Source: Phaeospirillum sp. (GTDB lineage Bacteria > Pseudomonadota > Alphaproteobacteria > Rhodospirillales > Magnetospirillaceae). Taken from it: 64,000 nucleotides of DNA. The stretch covers positions 248,001 through 312,000 of the forward strand of contig JAUSFB010000044.1 of assembly GCA_030651575.1 (NCBI GenBank). Direction: 5' to 3'. A model generated the notes under the pieces. The model had not been told where the DNA came from. It saw nothing but the letters and a program-made list of their open reading frames with translations, and made no database searches. Shown piece after piece: positions 53,662-63,330 of the stretch. A program made the position numbers and the translations under genes. How positions within the stretch are numbered: position 1 is the stretch's first letter; the number at the start of each line of letters is the position of its first letter.

Positions 53662-56145
53662 TCAACGCTTGATCTGGACCAGTTCATCAAGCATCTGGTC
53701 GGCGGTGGTGATGATCTTGGCCGCGGCGGAATAGGCCCGCTGGGTGACGATCATGGTGGTGAACTCGGCGCCGATATCCACGGTGGAGGCTTCGAGCGAG
53801 GCCGAGTTGATCCCGCCGGCGCCGGCGTTGTTCGCCTGGCGCAGGGTATAGGAGCCCGAGACGTTGGTCTCGATCCAGCTGTTGCCGGTCAGGGATTCCA
53901 GGCCGTTGGGGTTGGTGAAGGTGGCGACCGGAACCTGGAACACCGGGCGGCGGACGCCGTTGTCGAACAGGGCGGTCACCACGCCGTCCGACCCCACCGA
54001 GACACCGGAGAAGTTGCCGAACTTCGAGCCGTTCTGGGTCATGTAGGCCAGCTGATAGTTGCCGCCCAACTGGGTCATGCCGTCGGATTGCGAAGTGTTG
54101 CCGACGAACCAGTTGATGCGGGTGTCGGCGCCGGTGCCGTTGGGGACCAGGGTCATGCTTTGGGCGCCGTTGGCCCAGACCACGCCGAACTTGCCCACAT
54201 TGACCGTTTGCGGCGTGCCGTCGCCGTTGAAGATCATGGCGCTGGCGGTCTGGTTGAGGGCATTCAGCACGAAGGTGCCGGTGATGGTGTCCACCGACGG
54301 GATCGCCGAACTCCACTGGCGCGACTGCGACTGGGTGCAGGCGGTGCCCAGGCCGCTGACATTGACGGTGGTTGCCGGGCCGTTGATCTGCTGCACCATT
54401 TCCAAGGTGCCGCCATTGGCGCGGAACAGCGGCAAGGTGGTGCCGAGGGTGACGACGGTGCCGCCGGTCAGCACGGCGTTGGTGGTCACGTCCCAGTTGC
54501 GCGGGTTGCGGAGCGCGTTGGCCACCAGGGTGGCGACGTCGGAACCCGAGGTGTAGTTGGTGTTGCTGAGATTGATGATGACTTCCTTGCCGACGGCGGG
54601 AACGACCGTGCCGGTAGTGTCGAAGTAGACCGTCAGGCTCTCGCCGGCGACGGTGAAGGACATGGTCTTGCCCTCCATCGCCAGGACGTCGGTGCGCGAC
54701 GAGGCGGTGAAGTCCAGGCGGCCCTGGCTGCCATAGACGTTGCCGGTGGTGTCGTAGGTGTCCATCACGGCGGCGCCGGTCGGGGCGGGAACCCCGCGCT
54801 GGGCCTCGTAGGGCTGGGTATCGACCGCCATGTAGCTGCACGGCGTGATGGTGTAGCTGGGGGCGGCGCCGGCGACGGTGACCTTGTAGTAGCCCGAACC
54901 GGTGGCGCCGTTGTTGTCGGTGATTTTGATGATGTCATTGACGGAAAGGGCGGGATCCGTACCGCCGAAGTTGATGGTGCCGGCGCCGTAGGTGATGGTG
55001 CTGTAGTTGGTGGCCGTGCCGTTCTTGGTCACGGTGACCGAAGTGTCGGACGGGGCGGCGGGAACGCCGGCGGCGGCGACGGCGCCGATGGCGGTCGAGG
55101 TCAGAACGCCGGTCTTGACCACATAGGTGCCGATATTGGCGGCAGAAGCGGTGGCGCCGGCGACCTCGAACACCGCGCCCAGCGGCAGGGTGCTGGTGGT
55201 GATGGCGCCGCCGGTCATAGCGATGACGCCGCCGCTGGAGAAGAAGCCCATGGTGGTGCCGGTCGCGACCGTGGCGGTGGTGCCGCCGGTGCTGGCGCCC
55301 TTGATGCTGAGGGTGGCGGCGGTTTCGACCGAGGTGTCGGTCAGGGAGGTCGGCGTGGCCCCGAAGTAGTTGGTCTTGTTCTGGACGTCCCAGGTATTGG
55401 CGTTGGTCTTCATCCAGTTGATGTTGAAGTTGTGGGTCGAGCCCAGCGAGTCGTACATCAGCACGCTGGTCTGATGCAGGCCGGTGGACGCCGTGCTGCT
55501 GGGGTCATAGACGGTGTCGCCGGCCGGCAGGTTGGCGCCCATCTTGATCTGCGTCGTCTGGTCGGCGGTGCCGCCGATGGTCTTCAGATTCAGCGACTTC
55601 ATCTCATCCGGATTGATGATGTTCTGATTGCAGTAATGGGTGGTGCCGTCGAGGTTCTTGTACGCCTTCATATAGGTGTTGCCGTCGATGGTGGTCTCGG
55701 TCGGCTTGGCGAGGTTGTTGTTGTTGGTCGGGGCTAGCGGCCAGCCTTGCAGGAAGAAGCCGGACACGTTCTGGAGATAGCCTTCCTTGTCGACCTTGAA
55801 CGAGCCGGCGCGGGTATAGGCGAACATACCGCTGCCCGACACCGCCGGGTTGGGGTCGGTGTTGACCACGAACATGCCCTGGCCCGACAACGACAGGTCG
55901 GTGGAGCTGGAGCTGGCTTGCAGCAATCCCTGCACATCGATGGAATTGCGCGGCTTGGACTGCACGCCGCCGGGGGAGTAGGAGGTCAGCGACACCTGCT
56001 TGGTCACCAGCGTCTGGAAGTTCACCTGGGCTCCCTTGTAGCCGATGGTGTTGACGTTGGTGATGTTGTCCGAGATCGCGCCCATGGCGCTGGACTGCGA
56101 AGCCAGGCCGGAGACACCAGAGAATAATGCGCCATATAAGCTCAT
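53662..56145 (-). CDS. flgE: Flagellar hook protein FlgE, large form
   Basis: An 827-residue hook subunit. N-terminal LYGALFSGVSGLASQSSAMG, NITNVNTIGYKG and FQTLV, and the C-terminal ASLEASTVDIGAEFT... with LDELVQIKR form the D0/D1 core shared by rod and hook proteins. It is about twice the length of enteric FlgE (402): residues about 220-470 are a Thr/Ala/Gly/Val-rich surface insert. Exported by the flagellar type III system. Third gene of fliK-flgD-flgE. Confidence 0.93.
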   Translation of the reverse strand: MSLYGALFSGVSGLASQSSAMGAISDNITNVNTIGYKGAQVNFQTLVTKQVSLTSYSPGGVQSKPRNSIDVQGLLQASSSSTDLSLSGQGMFVVNTDPNPAVSGSGMFAYTRAGSFKVDKEGYLQNVSGFFLQGWPLAPTNNNNLAKPTETTIDGNTYMKAYKNLDGTTHYCNQNIINPDEMKSLNLKTIGGTADQTTQIKMGANLPAGDTVYDPSSTASTGLHQTSVLMYDSLGSTHNFNINWMKTNANTWDVQNKTNYFGATPTSLTDTSVETAATLSIKGASTGGTTATVATGTTMGFFSSGGVIAMTGGAITTSTLPLGAVFEVAGATASAANIGTYVVKTGVLTSTAIGAVAAAGVPAAPSDTSVTVTKNGTATNYSTITYGAGTINFGGTDPALSVNDIIKITDNNGATGSGYYKVTVAGAAPSYTITPCSYMAVDTQPYEAQRGVPAPTGAAVMDTYDTTGNVYGSQGRLDFTASSRTDVLAMEGKTMSFTVAGESLTVYFDTTGTVVPAVGKEVIINLSNTNYTSGSDVATLVANALRNPRNWDVTTNAVLTGGTVVTLGTTLPLFRANGGTLEMVQQINGPATTVNVSGLGTACTQSQSRQWSSAIPSVDTITGTFVLNALNQTASAMIFNGDGTPQTVNVGKFGVVWANGAQSMTLVPNGTGADTRINWFVGNTSQSDGMTQLGGNYQLAYMTQNGSKFGNFSGVSVGSDGVVTALFDNGVRRPVFQVPVATFTNPNGLESLTGNSWIETNVSGSYTLRQANNAGAGGINSASLEASTVDIGAEFTTMIVTQRAYSAAAKIITTADQMLDELVQIKR

Positions 56146-56160
56146 GATAGCCTCCTTGAA

Positions 56161-56961
56161 CTACTGGGCTGCTGACTGCAGCGCGTTGATCTGCGCGAGC
56201 GCGGCCTGATACTGGGCGTTGGCGGCGGCCAACTGGGCGTTGGTGGTGGTGTTGTTGGCGGTGATGCTGAGCACCTTGTCGGGCGTGGTGGTGATCTTGG
56301 CGTCCTTGGTGCCGGCGCCGACCTCTAGCGAAGTGCCGTTGGTGGCGTCGTTGGTGACCTTGGTCACCTGTCCGATGGTGGTGGTCGTGGCGGCGATGGC
56401 GCTGTTGTCGGCGGCCTTGGCGACCACGTTGAGGGTGTAGATGCCGTCGTCCAGCACCTTGCCCGAGCTGTCCTTGCCGTCCCAGCTGAGGTCATGCCGG
56501 CCAGAGGCGGTATCGGCGCTGGTCTTGTAGACCACGCTGCCGGTGGAGTCCTTGATCTGCACTTCGACTTCCTTGGCCGCCTTGGGCAGGGAGTAGCTGA
56601 AGTTGGCGCTGCTGCTTTGCAGGGGGATGGTCGTTCCGTCCATCTCGACCGTCTGGCCGAGATAGGAAATGGCCTGCGACGTCTGCCCCGCCTCTTGCAG
56701 CTTGATCATCTTCTCCAGGTTGGAGTTGACGTTGATCTGCTGCTCGACGCCGGAGTACTGGACCAGCTGGCTGGTGAACTGGGTCGAGTCCATGGGCGAC
56801 AGCGGGTCCTGGTGCTTCAACTGGGTGGTCAGCATGTTGAGGAAGGTGTTGAAGTCCTTCCCCAGGGACGTCTTGGCCGTTTCCGACTTGGTGGCGCTGG
56901 CGCTGGCGCTGGCGGTGGCGGCCTGTGTCGTGGTGGCGGCGCTGTTGGCGACGGAGGTCAT
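56161..56961 (-). CDS. flgD: Flagellar hook assembly protein FlgD
   Basis: A 266-residue hook-capping scaffold: DFNTFLNMLTTQLKHQDPLS, PMDSTQFTSQLVQYSGVEQQ and the C-terminal FlgD Ig-like part (GRHDLSWDGKDSSGKVLDDG). The tail is Ala/Gln-rich. It lies 15 bases before flgE and 11 after fliK. Confidence 0.95.
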   Translation of the reverse strand: MTSVANSAATTTQAATASASASATKSETAKTSLGKDFNTFLNMLTTQLKHQDPLSPMDSTQFTSQLVQYSGVEQQINVNSNLEKMIKLQEAGQTSQAISYLGQTVEMDGTTIPLQSSSANFSYSLPKAAKEVEVQIKDSTGSVVYKTSADTASGRHDLSWDGKDSSGKVLDDGIYTLNVVAKAADNSAIAATTTTIGQVTKVTNDATNGTSLEVGAGTKDAKITTTPDKVLSITANNTTTNAQLAAANAQYQAALAQINALQSAAQ

Positions 56962-56972
56962 GGCGGTTCTCC

Positions 56973-58667
56973 CTAAACCGAGATATCGACGCCGGAGCGG
57001 ATGCCCGACCGGTTCGACTGCGCCGCCTGGGCCGATCCGATGTCCGTGGTCTCGGGGTCATGCCCCTGTCCACGGTTGCGGCCACGGCCTGGGCGCTGGT
57101 TGTTGTTGCCGCGATCGGCATTTTGCTGCTGTTCGCCACCGCGCAGGTTAAAGCTGGTGGAGTTGGCTTCCGGCTTCAGGCCGGCGTCTTCCAGCGCCTT
57201 TTCCAGGCCCTTGGCGTCCTTTTGCAACAGGGCCAGGGTCTCGGGGCGCTCGGCGGTCACCGTGGCGGAGACGCGGCCTTCGATCATTTCGAGCTTGATT
57301 TCGATCTTGCCGAGGTCCAGCGGCTTCAACTGGATCTTGACGGTATCGACGCCGTCCTTGACCGCTTTGTCGATCTGGACGCGGACCTGATCCATCACCT
57401 GCTGCTGCAACGGCACGCGCGGTGCGCGGACGGCGGCGGCGGTCTGGGCCGATGCGGGTTTGTCGGTGGCCTGGGTGGCGCCGATGCCGGCCAGGGGAGT
57501 GGCGGATTGCTGCTTGGGCTCTTCGACCTTCGGGGCGGTGGCCTCGGCCTGGGCGGCCAGCACGGCGCTGAAGGTCCGGACTTCCTCGATCACCGGCGCG
57601 GCCGTGGTGGCCTGGACCGCCTGGACCGCCGCCGGAGCGGTTCCGCTCTGGGTGTTCTGCTGCGCGGTCTGGCCCGATTCTGCGTTGGCGCCCTGCTGGC
57701 TCATGGCGGCCAGATCCATCAGGGTCATGGCGTCGACCGCCGTGGCGGCGTTCTGGACGCCGGGATCGATCTGGTTGGTCTGGACCTTGATGTCGAGGGC
57801 GGCGCCAGAGCCGGCCAGCCGGTTGGCGAGGTCCTGGGCCTGAGCCTGGACGACGTCGTTCTGGCCGATCCCCTGCTGATGGGCGTTGCCCATCTTGTGC
57901 AGGTTGGTCTTGTCGATCAACTGGCTGACCAGTTCTGTGACGGAGTCGAGGGCGTCGTCGGCGTCGCCGGATTCCAGATCGCCGACGATCTTGTTCTGAA
58001 GGTCGGTGATCCGCTGCCGGTCGTCCGGGCCGAGGCCGGCCAGGGCGTCGCCGACATCGACCTCTTTCGCCAGCTTGGCCGAGGGATCGGCGTCGATCTG
58101 AGCCGCTGGAGCGCCATTGCCGATCTGGAAGACCTGGACGGTCTCCTCAATGTCGATCTCGATCACCACCTGCTCCTGGGCGACCGGAGCGGCGGCGACC
58201 GGTTCGGTCTGCTGCGGCTGGGGCTGGTCGTCATCGCGGGTGGCGGACTGGTCGTCGGTCCGTGCGGAGGATGCGGGTTTGGCGTTGTCGGCAGCGGCGG
58301 TCGGAGCGGCGCTGTCCGCCGTATCGGCGGCCGGGGTGTCGGCTTTGCGGGGCTGACGCAGCTTGTCGGATTTCGCGGTGACGCGGGTGTCCCTGACGGC
58401 GGCGCGGTCGGGCTGATTGTCGTCGCGGGCGGTCTGCGCCCGGTCGGCCTTCAGCTCCATATGGGTGCGGACGACGGTCTCGGACAACAGCTTGCCGGGG
58501 GCCGGCATGTTGGCCGACTTGCCGCCGAAGCGCTGGGTCGTCTGCTGGAGCAGCGCGACAAAGGCGTCCTCCACCGAGACGCCGCCCTGCTGCTTGTCTT
58601 GAGCCGCCGGCGTCATGTTGGTTTCGGGTGTCAGTCGCTTGTCGATGGATTGCACGGTCATGGTCAC
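56973..58667 (-). CDS. fliK: Flagellar hook-length control protein FliK
   Basis: A 564-residue protein, Ala/Gln/Pro/Asp-rich for most of its length as FliK molecular rulers are. The Flg_hook domain is near 440-520 (TVKIQLKPLDLGKIEIKLEM, EGRVSATVTAERPETLALLQ). The C-terminal tail is Gln/Asn/Arg-rich and likely disordered. It is the first gene of the operon, 37 bases after a sigma-54-like promoter. Confidence 0.9.
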   Translation of the reverse strand: MTMTVQSIDKRLTPETNMTPAAQDKQQGGVSVEDAFVALLQQTTQRFGGKSANMPAPGKLLSETVVRTHMELKADRAQTARDDNQPDRAAVRDTRVTAKSDKLRQPRKADTPAADTADSAAPTAAADNAKPASSARTDDQSATRDDDQPQPQQTEPVAAAPVAQEQVVIEIDIEETVQVFQIGNGAPAAQIDADPSAKLAKEVDVGDALAGLGPDDRQRITDLQNKIVGDLESGDADDALDSVTELVSQLIDKTNLHKMGNAHQQGIGQNDVVQAQAQDLANRLAGSGAALDIKVQTNQIDPGVQNAATAVDAMTLMDLAAMSQQGANAESGQTAQQNTQSGTAPAAVQAVQATTAAPVIEEVRTFSAVLAAQAEATAPKVEEPKQQSATPLAGIGATQATDKPASAQTAAAVRAPRVPLQQQVMDQVRVQIDKAVKDGVDTVKIQLKPLDLGKIEIKLEMIEGRVSATVTAERPETLALLQKDAKGLEKALEDAGLKPEANSTSFNLRGGEQQQNADRGNNNQRPGRGRNRGQGHDPETTDIGSAQAAQSNRSGIRSGVDISV

Positions 58668-58703
58668 GTCCCCGCATTTGGGAGTTATCGCGCCATTGGC
58701 TTC

Positions 58704-58718
58704 GCAAGGGTCGGGCCA
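58704..58718 (-). promoter_or_regulatory. Sigma-54-like promoter for fliK-flgD-flgE
   Basis: On the minus strand TGGCCCGACCCTTGC matches TGGCAC-N5-TTGC with one mismatch and exact spacing, ending 37 bases before fliK. Sigma-54 drives hook genes in several alphaproteobacteria with the FlbD activator. Confidence 0.5.
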
Positions 58719-58843
58719 GTTGCCGTGCCATGAGTCAACACATTGATAGTGCTGTTTATTTCACATCTGGTGCCGACGTCAGATCCGTCGGACCGTCCCC
58801 CGGGAGGGGAAAAAACTGCCGGGTCGCGGAAAATGCTGCCGGT

Positions 58844-59092
58844 CTAATCCTCGTCCTTGCCGTCGCTCAGGCTCATGATGCCGGCCGCCATGGCGACGCC
58901 GCCGAAGGTGATGATCAGGCCAAAGAACATCAGGCCCAGCACCGGATAGGGATTGTCGCTGTCTTGCAGCAGGGTGCGGATATGGCCGAGATCGGTGGCC
59001 AGGACCAGAACGCCGAAGGTGATCGCCGCGACCACGCCGAAGAAGAGGTGCTTCGCCAGGAATTTTAGCGGCTTCTTCTCGGTCGGGGTCAC
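58844..59092 (-). CDS. Small inner-membrane protein, 82 residues
   Basis: Two hydrophobic segments (about 13-33 and 47-71) with a short polar loop, a Lys-rich N-terminus and an acidic C-terminus (SDGKDED). It starts at GTG 59092, overlapping the stop of the MocF-like gene by four bases. Unknown function. Confidence 0.7.
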   Translation of the reverse strand: MTPTEKKPLKFLAKHLFFGVVAAITFGVLVLATDLGHIRTLLQDSDNPYPVLGLMFFGLIITFGGVAMAAGIMSLSDGKDED

Positions 59093-59823
59093 CCGTCGAG
59101 CACGGCGGCGTTCAGGCTGTGGGCCAGGGTCCGGGCCTCGGCCATCACGCCGTCCAGCATGGCGGCGTCGGCGCCGCGCGCCACCACCGTCACCAGGGAG
59201 CGCCCTTCGGTGAAGGAGGGGTAGCTGCCGATCTCCACCTGGGGATGACGGTTTTGAAGCGCGGTCAGGCCGTCGGCCAGATCGCCTTCACGCACCAGCA
59301 GGGTCAACGAGCGCGAGACCTGGGGCGGTCCGCCGGTCAGCCCGCCCTTGACGCCGTCGAACATGGCCTGAAGGATGCGCGGCACTCCGGCCATGACGAA
59401 GACGTTGTCCAGGTGAAAGCCGGGGGCCTGACTGACCGGGTTTTCGATCAGTTCCGCCCCTTCGGGGATGTCGGCCATCTTGAGGCGGGCGGCGTTGAGG
59501 TCGTCGGCGGAGTAACGGCTTCGCAACCGCCGCACCGCCTCGGCATTGCGCGACAGCGGCACCTTGAAGGCCAGGGCCACCGCCGCGGCGGTGATGTCGT
59601 CATGGGTGGGGCCGATGCCGCCGCTGGTGAAGACATAGGCGTGCCGCCGCCGCAGCGCGTTCAGCGCCTCGACGATGGCGTCGGTGTCGTCGCGAACGAT
59701 GCGCGCCTCGGTCAGGGCGATGCCCAGCGCTGCCAGTTCCTTGCCCAGGAACGCGATATTGGCGTCCTGGGTCCTGCCGGACAGGACTTCGTTGCCGATC
59801 ACCAGGATCGCGGCGGTGGTCAT
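59089..59823 (-). CDS. MocF/CinA-type molybdopterin-binding domain protein
   Basis: A 244-residue protein matching only the N-terminal half of CinA: ILVIGNEVLSGRTQDANIAF, FTSGGIGPTHDDITAAAVA and VFVMAGVPRILQAMFD. The C-terminal amidohydrolase part of CinA is absent, as in the stand-alone proteins of this kind. Likely nucleotide pyrophosphatase activity. 14 bases after the GNAT-Nudix gene. Confidence 0.88.
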   Translation of the reverse strand: MTTAAILVIGNEVLSGRTQDANIAFLGKELAALGIALTEARIVRDDTDAIVEALNALRRRHAYVFTSGGIGPTHDDITAAAVALAFKVPLSRNAEAVRRLRSRYSADDLNAARLKMADIPEGAELIENPVSQAPGFHLDNVFVMAGVPRILQAMFDGVKGGLTGGPPQVSRSLTLLVREGDLADGLTALQNRHPQVEIGSYPSFTEGRSLVTVVARGADAAMLDGVMAEARTLAHSLNAAVLDG

Positions 59824-59837
59824 GGCTGCGGGCTCAT

Positions 59838-60821
59838 TCAGACCCACTCCCGCAGAATGGCGACCAGGGGAAGATCGGCCGGGGGCATGGGCAGGTCGGC
59901 AAGGCGTGGCGCGCGCACCCAGCGCAGTTCCTGGCCCTCGCGGCCGGCAGGGTTGCCCTTCCACACCCGGACCACGTAAAGCGGCATCAGCAGGTGAAAG
60001 GTGTCGTAGTCGTGCGAGGCGAAGGCCACCGGGGCCAGACAGCTTTCGGTGACGTCGATGCCCAACTCTTCTTCCAGCTCGCGGACCAGGGCCTGTTCCG
60101 GAGTCTCGCCCTCGTGCACCTTGCCGCCGGGAAACTCCCACAGCCCGGCCATGTCCTTGCCGGTGGGGCGCGACGCCATCAAAACCCGGCCGTCACCGTC
60201 CACCAGAGCCGCCGCCACCACCAGCAAAATGGGACGGGTGGCGCGGATCATCTCCCATTCGCCCTTTTTCAAGGCGAAGACCGGGGCGACCACGCTTTGG
60301 CCGCGCGCCGGCATGGTGCAGGTCTCGACCCCGCTATAATTGAGCCCCACCTTTTCCAGCACTCGCTTCGAGCCGATATTGTCGGGATGGAACGAGGCCC
60401 AGACCCGTTGGTATCCCAGCATGTCGAATATATGGCGGATCAGGCGCTGCAACGCCTCGGTGGCGTAGCCCTGGTTCCAGAACGCCTTGCCGATCCAGTA
60501 TCCCAGTTCGGGGCCGTCGCCGCGATCCAGGCCAAAGCCGACCACGCCGATCACCACGCCATCGGTGGTACGCTCCATGGCCAGGGCGACGCCCTTGCCC
60601 TCGATGCGGCGGATTTCCTGATCGGTGACGAAGCGTTTGGCGTCCTCGACGGTGTAGGGATGCGGCAGGGCGGCGGTCAGGCGCACGACCTCCCAGTCAT
60701 CCAGCAGGGCCGGCAGGCGCTCGATGTCCTGCGTCGCCACCGGCCGTAGCCGTAGCCGCGCGGTCAGCAACGGATGCCCCGCCCAGACCGTTCCCGGTTG
60801 CCGGCAACCCGCTTGCGTCAT
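59838..60821 (-). CDS. GNAT acetyltransferase fused to a Nudix (MutT-like) hydrolase
   Basis: A 327-residue fusion. Residues 20-175 are a RimJ-type GNAT domain (LLTARLRLRPV, ELGYWIGKAFWNQGYATEA, HPDNIGSKRVLEKVGL). Residues 195-327 are a MutT-like domain with the complete Nudix box GGKVHEGETPEQALVRELEE. Between them an internal ATG (MIRATRPILL) follows GGGAG, so MutT may also be made alone. ATG 60821 has GGAGGG upstream; earlier in-frame ATGs do not. MutT cleans 8-oxo-dGTP; the acetyl acceptor is unknown. Confidence 0.88.
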   Translation of the reverse strand: MTQAGCRQPGTVWAGHPLLTARLRLRPVATQDIERLPALLDDWEVVRLTAALPHPYTVEDAKRFVTDQEIRRIEGKGVALAMERTTDGVVIGVVGFGLDRGDGPELGYWIGKAFWNQGYATEALQRLIRHIFDMLGYQRVWASFHPDNIGSKRVLEKVGLNYSGVETCTMPARGQSVVAPVFALKKGEWEMIRATRPILLVVAAALVDGDGRVLMASRPTGKDMAGLWEFPGGKVHEGETPEQALVRELEEELGIDVTESCLAPVAFASHDYDTFHLLMPLYVVRVWKGNPAGREGQELRWVRAPRLADLPMPPADLPLVAILREWV

Positions 60822-60973
60822 TTCGCCCTCCGAAACAGGAATCTCTTTGCGACGGAGCGTAGCAGGCGCGGCCCGGACTGTCATGGTCGTGTTATCGCGG
60901 ATGGGGGTGTTGAAAGACGCGGGGTGGCCCACAATATTAGCCTAAGCGAATATTATTGCGCGGGAGGGTATCC

Positions 60974-61417
60974 ATGCTGATCAACGGGTTTAATTCCGAT
61001 GGCGTCGTTACCGTAAACCGGGTTGTTTTGCGCCAGGGGCGCACCATCGACGATCTGGAGGAGCGGGTGGCCCTGCTGTGCGAGAACGTCAAGACTTGGC
61101 ATTCCGAAACCGGTTTCATCGGCGGCTTCGTGTGCCTGAATTCGGGCATGATTTCCAACGAGGGCTCCAATATCGGTCGGCCGGTGGAATCCCCCCTGGC
61201 GGGGCGCGAGGCGCTGATCGTCACCTTCTGGCGCAGCTTTGACGAGCACGAGCAATCCCACCGCAGTCCGACCTTTCAGCCGCTGTTCCAAAATGTCATC
61301 GAGCTGTGCGAGAACGGCAATGAAGAGATCGCCTACACCATGCTGTGGCAGGGCAAGGCCTATGGCCCGGAGGAGGCCAAGGCGGCTCAACGCGCCAAGA
61401 CCGTCCACGGAGGATGA
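60974..61417 (+). CDS. Conserved-looking protein of possible dimeric alpha/beta-barrel fold
   Basis: A 147-residue soluble protein. Strand-helix pattern (VVTVNRVVLRQG, TGFIGGFVCLNSG, ALIVTFWRSFDEHEQSHRS) resembles antibiotic-biosynthesis-monooxygenase-like small barrels, but I do not firmly recognise it. GGGAGGG six bases before the ATG at 60974 makes the start secure. It is convergent with nagB and stands alone. Confidence 0.7.
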   Translation: MLINGFNSDGVVTVNRVVLRQGRTIDDLEERVALLCENVKTWHSETGFIGGFVCLNSGMISNEGSNIGRPVESPLAGREALIVTFWRSFDEHEQSHRSPTFQPLFQNVIELCENGNEEIAYTMLWQGKAYGPEEAKAAQRAKTVHGG

Positions 61418-61429
61418 TCCCCGCCGCCA

Positions 61430-62236
61430 CTATTCCTTGGATACCACCGCCTGGCGGAGCCAGTCCTGTCCGCCTCGCTCGGACCGGGTCGCGGCCTCGG
61501 CGGCGTAGTCGTCGCCAAAGCGCAGGGCCGCCGCCGCCGCCGTGTCCAGCAGCATCACCGCATCCGCATGCATCTGAAGCGACGACGCCGGCACCCTGGC
61601 GGTGATTGGACCTTCGACCGCCTTGGCCACGGTCTCGGCCTTGGCCGCGCCGGTCGCCAGCAGCAAGACGCGCCGCGCCGCCAGGATGGTTCCGATTCCC
61701 ATGGTGACGGCGGCCTTGGGCACTTCGTCCGGGGATGGGAAGCCGGGGCGGTTGACGGTGCGGGTGGAGGCGCTGAGGGCGGTGGGATGGGTCAGGGCGG
61801 ACAGGCTGCACCCCGGCTCGTTAAAGCCGATATGGCCGTTCACGCCAAGGCCGAGAATCTGAAGGTCAAGGCCGCCGGCCGCCGCGATCCGGCGGTCGAA
61901 GGCGGCGCAGGCGGCGGTGACGTCGCCGTCCGGGATGCCGTCCAGCAGATGGATGCGCGACGGATCGAGATTGACCCGCTCGATCAGATTGCGGCGAACC
62001 GCCCAGGTGCAACTGGCGGGATGGTCGGCCGGCAGGTCCATGTATTCGTCGAGGCCGAAGACGGTGATGCCGGAAAAGTCCAGATGGCGTCGCGCCAGTT
62101 CCTCGTACAGGCCCAGCGGCGTCGCGCCGGCGGCCAGCCCCAGCACGGCGCGCGGGTTGCGCGTCACCAGTTCGGCGACCAGGGCGGCGGCTCGCAGACT
62201 GACGGCCCCGGCATCGGCTTCGACCTGAATCAGCAT
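61430..62236 (-). CDS. nagB: Glucosamine-6-phosphate deaminase
   Basis: A 268-residue isomerase/deaminase turning glucosamine 6-phosphate into fructose 6-phosphate and ammonia. Seen: GLAAGATPLGLYEEL, VFGLDEYMDL (catalytic Asp) and GLGVNGHIGFNEPG (catalytic Asn-Gly-His). It begins five bases after mtnA. No nagA or transporter is here. Confidence 0.93.
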   Translation of the reverse strand: MLIQVEADAGAVSLRAAALVAELVTRNPRAVLGLAAGATPLGLYEELARRHLDFSGITVFGLDEYMDLPADHPASCTWAVRRNLIERVNLDPSRIHLLDGIPDGDVTAACAAFDRRIAAAGGLDLQILGLGVNGHIGFNEPGCSLSALTHPTALSASTRTVNRPGFPSPDEVPKAAVTMGIGTILAARRVLLLATGAAKAETVAKAVEGPITARVPASSLQMHADAVMLLDTAAAAALRFGDDYAAEAATRSERGGQDWLRQAVVSKE

Positions 62237-62241
62237 GGGGC

Positions 62242-63330
62242 TCAACCCTTCTCCGGGAACAACGCTTTCAGGCCTTCGGGGCTGGCGGCGCAGATGCCGC
62301 GTTCGGTGATCAGGCCGGTGACGAGGCGGGCCGGCGTGACGTCAAAGCCGTAATTGATGGCGTTGGAACCGTCGGGAATCACCTGGACCTCCACCACCGA
62401 GCCGTCGGGGGCCTTGCCGAAGATGTGGCTCTGCTCACGCGGGGATCGCTCCTCGATGGGGATCTCCCTGACCCCGTCGGCGACGGTCCAGTCGATGGTC
62501 GGGCTGGGCAGACCCACATAGAACGGCACGTTGTTGTCCTTGGCGGCCAGCGCCTTCAGATAGGTTCCGATCTTGTTGCAGACATCGCCGTTGCGGGTGG
62601 TGCGGTCGGTGCCGACGATGACGAGGTCCACCAGACCGTGCTGCATCAGATGGCCGCCGGTATTGTCGGCGATGACGGTATGCGGTACGCCGTGCCAGTT
62701 CAGTTCGCGCGCCGTCAGGCTGGCGCCCTGGTTGCGCGGCCGGGTCTCGTCGACCCAGACATGGACGGGAATGCCGGCGTCGAAGGCCTTGTAGATGGGG
62801 GCGATGGCGGTGCCCCAATCCACCGTCGCCAGCCAACCGGCATTGCAGTGGGTCAGCACGTTGACGCGCTCGCCCTTGCGCCGGTGAATCTCGGCGATGA
62901 TCCTGGCTCCATGCTCGCCCAGAGCGGAATTGGCGGCGGAATCCTCGTCGCAGATGGCGGCGGCGCGGGCATAGGCGGCCCCGCCGCGCTCGGCCACCGG
63001 CAGCGGTCGCAAGCAGGCGATCATCTCGTCCAGCGCCCATTTCAGGTTGATGGCGGTGGGCCGCGTGGCGTGCAGTACCCGATAGGCGTGATCCAGCCCG
63101 GCGTCGGAAGCGTCGGTCAGGGCCGCCAGCGCCACGCCATAGGCGGCGGTGGCGCCGATCAGCGGCGCGCCGCGCACCCACATATCGCGGATGGCGTCCT
63201 CGGCATCGGCCAGCGTCCGCAGCGTCACCGTCACGAAGTCGTGCGGCAGGCGGGTCTGGTCGATGATCTCGACTCCACGTCCGTCGGCCGCCAGCCAGAT
63301 GGTGCGAAAGGGGGTGCCGTTGATCTTCAT
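62242..63330 (-). CDS. mtnA: S-methyl-5-thioribose-1-phosphate isomerase
   Basis: A 362-residue methionine-salvage isomerase of the eIF2B-alpha fold. The catalytic Cys lies in [12 protein letters not shown] and the Asp in [18 protein letters not shown]. Near-contiguous with nagB though the pathways differ. Other mtn genes are not seen in the window. Confidence 0.95.
   Translation of the reverse strand: MKINGTPFRTIWLAADGRGVEIIDQTRLPHDFVTVTLRTLADAEDAIRDMWVRGAPLIGATAAYGVALAALTDASDAGLDHAYRVLHATRPTAINLKWALDEMIACLRPLPVAERGGAAYARAAAICDEDSAANSALGEHGARIIAEIHRRKGERVNVLTHCNAGWLATVDWGTAIAPIYKAFDAGIPVHVWVDETRPRNQGASLTARELNWHGVPHTVIADNTGGHLMQHGLVDLVIVGTDRTTRNGDVCNKIGTYLKALAAKDNNVPFYVGLPSPTIDWTVADGVREIPIEERSPREQSHIFGKAPDGSVVEVQVIPDGSNAINYGFDVTPARLVTGLITERGICAASPEGLKALFPEKG

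Noticed and set aside
53290-55737. 815-residue open frame on the plus strand over flgE and the S41 gene
   Set aside because: Antisense of two well-supported genes, Gly/Val/Asp-biased composition and no recognisable domain.
56925-58733. 602-residue open frame antisense to fliK
   Set aside because: Shadow of the repetitive fliK coding sequence; fliK has the Flg_hook domain and correct operon context.
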